A DNA stretch of 64,000 nt from Myrica gale. Lineage: Eukaryota; Streptophyta; Magnoliopsida; Fagales; Myricaceae. The translations under genes were made by a program, and so were the position numbers. The stretch lies in contig OZ005605.1 in NCBI GenBank assembly GCA_963930655.1, forward strand, positions 4,471,501 through 4,535,500, read 5' to 3'. Below the pieces are notes generated by a model. It saw only the letters and a list, made by a program, of their open reading frames with translations. It ran no database searches and was not told where the DNA came from. Of the stretch, positions 59,455 through 64,000 are shown one piece after another. Numbering within the stretch: position 1 is the first letter of the stretch; each line of letters starts with the position of its first letter.

Positions 59455-59837
59455 AACACATAATTCTCTGCTATTGAGCCCTCACACCATGCCCTGTTCT
59501 TAACGAAATGCTTCATCTTCCCCATATACCTTTCCATTGGATACATCCACCGAAATTGAACTGGATCCCCAAGTTTCACCTCTCGAGGTAAATGACCAGC
59601 TAAATGAACCATAATAGTAAAAAACTATGGAGGGAATATGTGTTCCAACTTGCAAAGAATCATTCCAATGTCCTTCTTTAATTGGTCCACAACGTCTAAA
59701 AGTATTGTTCTTGAGCACAAGTCTCTGAAGAATAAGCTCAACTCAGTCAACGTCGTACATACTTCGTTTCCTAACAACCCGTATATCATTGCCGGTAAAA
59801 GTCGCTGCAACAAGACGTGTGAGTCGTGACTCTTCAT
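59455..59837 (-). pseudogene. DUF4218 domain of CACTA transposase, interrupted
   Basis: Minus-strand frame starts MKSHDSHVLLQRLLPAMIYG, continues through LFFRDLCSRTILLDVVDQL and LEHIFPP, meets an in-frame stop at 59625-59627, and resumes in the same frame with MVHLAGHLPREVKLGDP and FRWMYPMERYMGKMK to a stop near 59455. These are the diagnostic words of DUF4218, which sits between the Transposase_21 core and DUF4216 in CACTA proteins. Confidence 0.75.
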
Positions 59838-59929
59838 AGCGTGGACAATTCAAGAATTACATCCAGTTCGTTATCCGAACTTCGTGTAATTCTTAAACGG
59901 GGTCTAAGGCTACTAAATGAATGCATGAC

Positions 59930-60880
59930 ATTACAACAAATACCGTTCGGACGTTACATAACGGTCCGAACCATTCACAAATACGTTTGGACGCATTTAT
60001 CAAAGCGTCCGAACAACCAAATGGAGTCCGGACGGTAAATAAACCATCCGGACTGCGATTTTCGAACAAGACATTTCTTCGACGCACAGACGCAATTTTC
60101 AGTCCAAAAACAATGTCAAAATCAACCTAAATCACAAACACTTCAATATAAACACATCACAACCAACCCCAAACTCCATTACTACCATTTTAGAACCTAA
60201 AATTTCGAAAAACACATGCTTTCATATATTAAATTAAAAGTTTTTCATCCTAAAACAATTGAATTTAAAAACCACTAACCTCAAATGCAATCCAACTTCA
60301 AATTCTCAAAGATATGCTCTTTTTACACCCTCTTCAATGAGATTGAATGCCTAAAATCAGCTCTCCGCTTCTCCTCGTGCTCAAATCTCTCATTTTTTTT
60401 TTCTCCGTTTTTTCTTCACTGTCTGCGAATCTCTAACTTTCATATGTTTTAATACCGTTCGGACCGATAAAATAACGTTCGGACACATACTTGTATAAGT
60501 TTTCGAGGGAACACATGCCGCCAAAATTTTCAAATACGTCCGAACTACTATTTACTCGTCCGAACTCCATCTTACAGTTCAACACACGTTTTAGTAATTC
60601 TCAAATGACAGCGTATGCTCAATAATATATACGTTCGGACTGTCACATACCGTCCGAACATTACCCGAGACTGTTTAGGAAATACCAACACCATAGCGCC
60701 TGATAATAAACAATAACGTCCACACGGTATTACAAACGGGTCCGGATGCTATTTTGAATTTCGGCAGTCCCGACCGTCTAAAACTGTGTTCGGACGGTTT
60801 GTTTTATATAACGACACCGTTCGATTTTACATTAATTTGTCCGGACAGAGAAATTCAGGTCCGAACGTTTTTCGACAATA
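59930..60880. repeat. First cluster of TCCGGAC/TCCGAAC repeats in CACTA B
   Basis: Words such as GTTCGGAC, GTCCGAAC, GTCCGGAC and their complements recur about every 20-60 bp in both orientations, amid AT-rich DNA. This matches the habit of CACTA subterminal repeats bound by the element's TNPA-like protein. A tail of cluster words also appears in the left end of both elements. Confidence 0.7.
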
Positions 60881-61332
60881 TGTATTTATTTTATTCATTT
60901 TTAATTAACTTTATTAACAAATATTAAAAAGCCAAAGTTAGTTAATAATGTAAATAATAATTTTTTTTGAATAAGTGTACCGAAATTATAAACGTAATAT
61001 TAATTAACATATTATATTAAGTTCTAATAAATAAAAAATAACATAACTGAAATGACATAAAACATAATATGAACAAAAACATCAAATAAAATTTATACAT
61101 GTCCACAAAACTTAATATAAAATTAAATGTCCTCAAAACAAAATAAAAAAACAAACGTAGTAATAAAAGTATATAAGGAAGACTACGAATCATCCTCATC
61201 GTTATCATCCGTCAGTTGACGGACGTGACGAAGGTGTTCCTCTATCAGCACGTCCCGCTCCGTCAGAGGAAAGAGCTCAGCACCGGTTGCCACGCCCTTC
61301 AAACTCTCCTTATGTACAGTGACCTCCTTCTT

Positions 61333-62406
61333 TCACCCAGCGTCCATGTCGGCGACCTTCTGCTCCAAAGTCGTCAGACGATGACTGATATCAGTGACCA
61401 TGCTATGGGTGGGCTGCAAGACCGACTGCATCTGCTGAGATAGTTGCGTCATCATATCGTCCATCCAACTTGGTCGCTGTGGCCCAAGTCTATGGGTCGA
61501 GCTCTGCCCAGGATCCTCCCTCTCCATTGCCTCCACGGGCTGCTCTTGTCGTATTCCTTTAGCAACCCGAGTGGCTTGCAACGCTCGGCGTGTCTGGGCC
61601 ATTGATTTGGAGAGCGTGATCTTGTTGATCACCCCCAGTGGATGCACATTCGGCTTGTCACCACCCTCGGGTACTAGCATGACGTGCAGGAACAGGGTCA
61701 GAAGAATCTCGTGCGACAGTGAAGTCGTAGCATCAATCTTCAAGGCCTCTGCACGAATGGACTGGTAGATGTACGATGCTATCTCAACAGATAGCCCCCG
61801 TACAACTACTAGGTACAGGAACTCGGCCCAGCTATAAGACAGCTCTGTGGTGTGCTTCTTCGGGTCGATGGAGGAGCATAGGATCAGATGCATGATCCGC
61901 CAAAAACGAAGCAGCTGCCCGTGTACCATATAGGCTCCGTCTAAGATCGCTGTATCATCCCCCAGTATGGTTCGGAATACCTCGGTCTTAGTAGGCCGGC
62001 CCTCCTCGCTCATTGGCAGTTTTGGGAACGCTGTCAAATCTCTTTCGTACCCCAAGAAATTCGCCAGCTCGTCCGGCGAGAATATGATCGAAACGTTATG
62101 GACAGTGACCTCCATACTAGGCTCCTCGAGGTCCCTCGCCTGTAATATAGAGCATTAAAACTCCCGCACCATATTTTTCGACGCATAGCCAGTCCTGTGG
62201 ATCAATGGAAGCCAACCTAACCCTTCCACCACTTCTGGAAGCGTCCGACCCTCAAATGTGAGGTCGTTAAAGTCGGCCAATTTGATGTCCCGCTCGACAA
62301 CAATCGAGCGCGACATAGTGATAGCTGTATGCTGCTCCACTGTCAAAGCTTGAGTGGAAGATTGCTCCTCATCAGTCTGGCCGCTGGTACGTGCTCGCTT
62401 ACTCAT
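61333..62406 (-). CDS. Putative plant transposon protein (Transposase_32-like) passenger, broken
   Basis: Minus-strand coding region beginning MSKRARTSGQTDEE at 62406. The N-terminal part has LADFNDLTFEGRTLPEVVEG and YASKNMVREF; the main part has VHNVSIIFSPDELANFLGY, then a helical region with HTTELSYSWAEFLYLVVVRG and IASYIYQSIRAEAL, and a C-terminal coiled-coil with a Gln-rich start (MMTQLSQQMQSVLQ). These match the plant transposon protein domain (PF20167 type) by memory. Reading frame agreement across its length suggests one main break. In this family such genes accompany mobile elements; here it sits between the two repeat clusters of the CACTA. Origin from a retroelement is not excluded. 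Function unknown. Confidence 0.6.
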
Positions 62407-62424
62407 TTTTTAATGAATCTGCAC

Positions 62425-63560
62425 AAAATAACGTTCGCACGGATAGAACAACGTCCGAATCTAAATATATACGTCCGGATGTGTCATATAAGAGTCCGGA
62501 CAATGAGAAAACGTCAACGTATCGGTTTTGGATACTCGTCCCAACCCTAAGAAGAAATAAAATATTTAAATTTAACATCAAAGCGCCCGGACTGCGTTGA
62601 AAGACAGTCCGGACATCCCAACCCTAAGACGATAAAAAACTATTTCAATTTAACATTAAAGCGTCCGGACTTCCTTGAAAGAGAGTCCGGACATAATCAA
62701 AACGACAATTTATACCACCGAAACACTACGACAAGAGTCCGAACGCCCGAACAAAAGTCTGGACGCCCACATATTGTGTTTGAAAGCTCTGTGAACGATG
62801 ACCGAGTTAACTCAGACATGACAACATCCCTCCACCTCCCCCACTCGCCCAAAAATTACACCAAAACACAAACTAATATACTTAAAACAAACCTAACACT
62901 TAACATTATCAATTTATACGTAAAAATCAATCAAAAAACACAATCTACTATACAAAAAATAGAATTGAAATTCTATACAAAAACTATATAAAAAGAAGTT
63001 TTTACCGCTAAAATCTTGTTATAAATAAGAAAAACATACATGGATGTGATTAAATATACGAGAGATTGATATTATGTCGAGATTTGTGAAGAAAAGACTT
63101 GAGTTTTGAGAGTTTTTTTCGAGGGAAAACAAGCGGTGTTCGTGAAAATGACGAACTGTTCGTCTTTTTCAAAATACGACGATCGCGTCCGGATCCTTTT
63201 CTTGCTGTCCGGACGAACTTTTGCACACGTGGCCCAATCATCATACTCTGTATTAATGCCAAACTTTAAACCGTTTAAAACGGTTCGGCACAATTAATAC
63301 GTCCAGACGTCTATTCCGGACGTTGCAATGAATTGACGCGACGTGGAAGCGCACGTTTGGCTGAATATACGGCGAATCACGTCCGGACGTCTGGAACACG
63401 TGCGGACGGGTTTTCAACTTCCGTATAACAAAAACACGTGTACGCCATGCGACGGTTTAGTGAACGTCCGGACTGAATAAAACACGTTCCAACGGGTACC
63501 TCATTTACTTTCAGATGCGATGCATGAGTCCGGACGCGCATGTAGAGAGTCCAAACGGAT
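62425..63560. repeat. Second cluster of GTCCGGAC repeats in CACTA B
   Basis: GTCCGGAC, AGTCCGGAC, CGTCCGGA and GTCCGAAC words recur at short intervals from 62443 to 63548 (for example near 62488, 62592, 62653, 63190, 63322, 63380, 63466 and 63525), in both directions. The core is the 8-bp palindrome GTCCGGAC. Confidence 0.75.
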
Positions 63561-64000
63561 AGCAGATTTATTTCACAATTAAATTAACACAATTTAGTTT
63601 ATTTCACAAAACCTAATTTATTTAAATGGATTAATTTAAGTATATAATTTAATTTATTGCATTCAACTAAATATATTTTGGCACAAATATTTAACTTAAT
63701 TTCTTTATTTTAAATACATAAAAAAATATATAATTAATCATATTTTTATATTAAATATCAATTATAACCAATCATCAATTTAATTTTAACTACTTATTTA
63801 AATATCAATTTAATTACTAATTATCCGTTTAAAATGTAATAAACTTAATCTACTGGAAAAGACATAATTAATATAAAATATAAAAAATAATGCAACAACA
63901 GAATAAAAAACCACAATTGTAATGTCTATTACAAGCTACAAACGGTTCTTTAAAACGATAAATAAATAACTAAGTTTAAAGCAGAAACAGAAGACTAGTT
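63561..64000. other. AT-rich tail of CACTA B or flanking DNA
   Basis: About 80% A+T, with no recognisable CACTA right terminus (TTCTTGTAGTG) and no coding signal. Confidence 0.5.

Larger units (their letters stand above)
57089..64000 (-). mobile_element. CACTA (En/Spm) DNA transposon B, runs past window end
   Basis: Left terminus CACTACAAGAAAAAACAC at 57089. Order rightwards: subterminal GTCACCC/GGGTGAC and GTTCGGAC-type repeats (to 57740), coiled-coil C-terminus (57944-58216, -), DUF4216 (58501-58989, -), DUF4218 (about 59455-59837, -), a first cluster of (G/A)TCCG(G/A)AC-like repeats (59930-60880), AT-rich DNA, a passenger gene (61333-62406, -), and a second cluster of GTCCGGAC-like repeats (62425-63560). 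The region coding the catalytic Transposase_21 core, expected between DUF4218 and the transposase start, is not seen, so it is probably non-autonomous or rearranged. The right terminus lies beyond 64000, or has been lost. Confidence 0.8.

Overview
This is an AT-rich plant nuclear window, most likely from a core eudicot and perhaps a woody one. The evidence is GT-AG introns, plant-only families (L-type lectin receptor kinase, class III peroxidase, S1FA, PLAC8/CNR) and many plant transposons. No plastid, mitochondrial or bacterial features were seen. The species cannot be fixed from the sequence.

Genes, left to right: (1) the 3' part of a protamine-P1-like, SR-rich single-exon gene (1-989, +); (2) a three-exon gene for an 89-residue putative secreted peptide with an Ile-Asp-Tyr motif (8140-8683, +); (3) INO80C/Ies6-type YL1-C protein, three exons (9640-11594, -); (4) a PLAC8/cell number regulator 8-like gene, three exons, one intron of GC-AG type (19426-21906, +); (5) S1FA, two exons (25159-27395, +); (6) an intronless, complete LecRK-VIII receptor kinase (31793-33940, -); (7) a complete five-exon peroxidase 21-like gene (49822-51689, -). 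Splice junctions for genes 2, 3, 4, 5 and 7 were set by eye from frame continuity and family alignment from memory. From memory, genes 1, 4, 5 and 7 match the order At2g37100, At2g37110, At2g37120, At2g37130 of Arabidopsis, and S1FA plus LecRK-VIII match the paralogous pair At3g53370/At3g53380. The genic backbone therefore looks like an old conserved block stretched by transposons.

Repeat layout: two hAT-like elements with CAGTGGCGGA ends (2859-4539 and 15290-17800, the second carrying a nested PIF/Harbinger-like element); Mutator-like or foldback elements with target duplications of 9-11 bp (14119-14915, 22668-23053, 47333-48376, 54913-55405, and a more decayed one at 27917-28451); small Tourist-like MITEs; a TRIM-type LTR element (28875-29785); a 7.4-kb Copia fossil (36142-43521) that hosts a truncated CACTA element and a piece of another LTR element; an LTR fragment (56764-57088) followed directly by a large CACTA element (57089 to the window end). 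The CACTA element carries DUF4216 and DUF4218 transposase pieces, dense GTCCGGAC repeats and a plant-transposon-protein passenger gene.

The seven genes do not form a pathway. They are single-copy-looking neighbours with separate roles: signalling at the plasma membrane (LecRK, perhaps the peptide), cell wall redox (peroxidase), chromatin (INO80C), membrane/size control (PLAC8) and S1FA. The most novel items are the secreted peptide gene and the structure of the two CACTA relatives.
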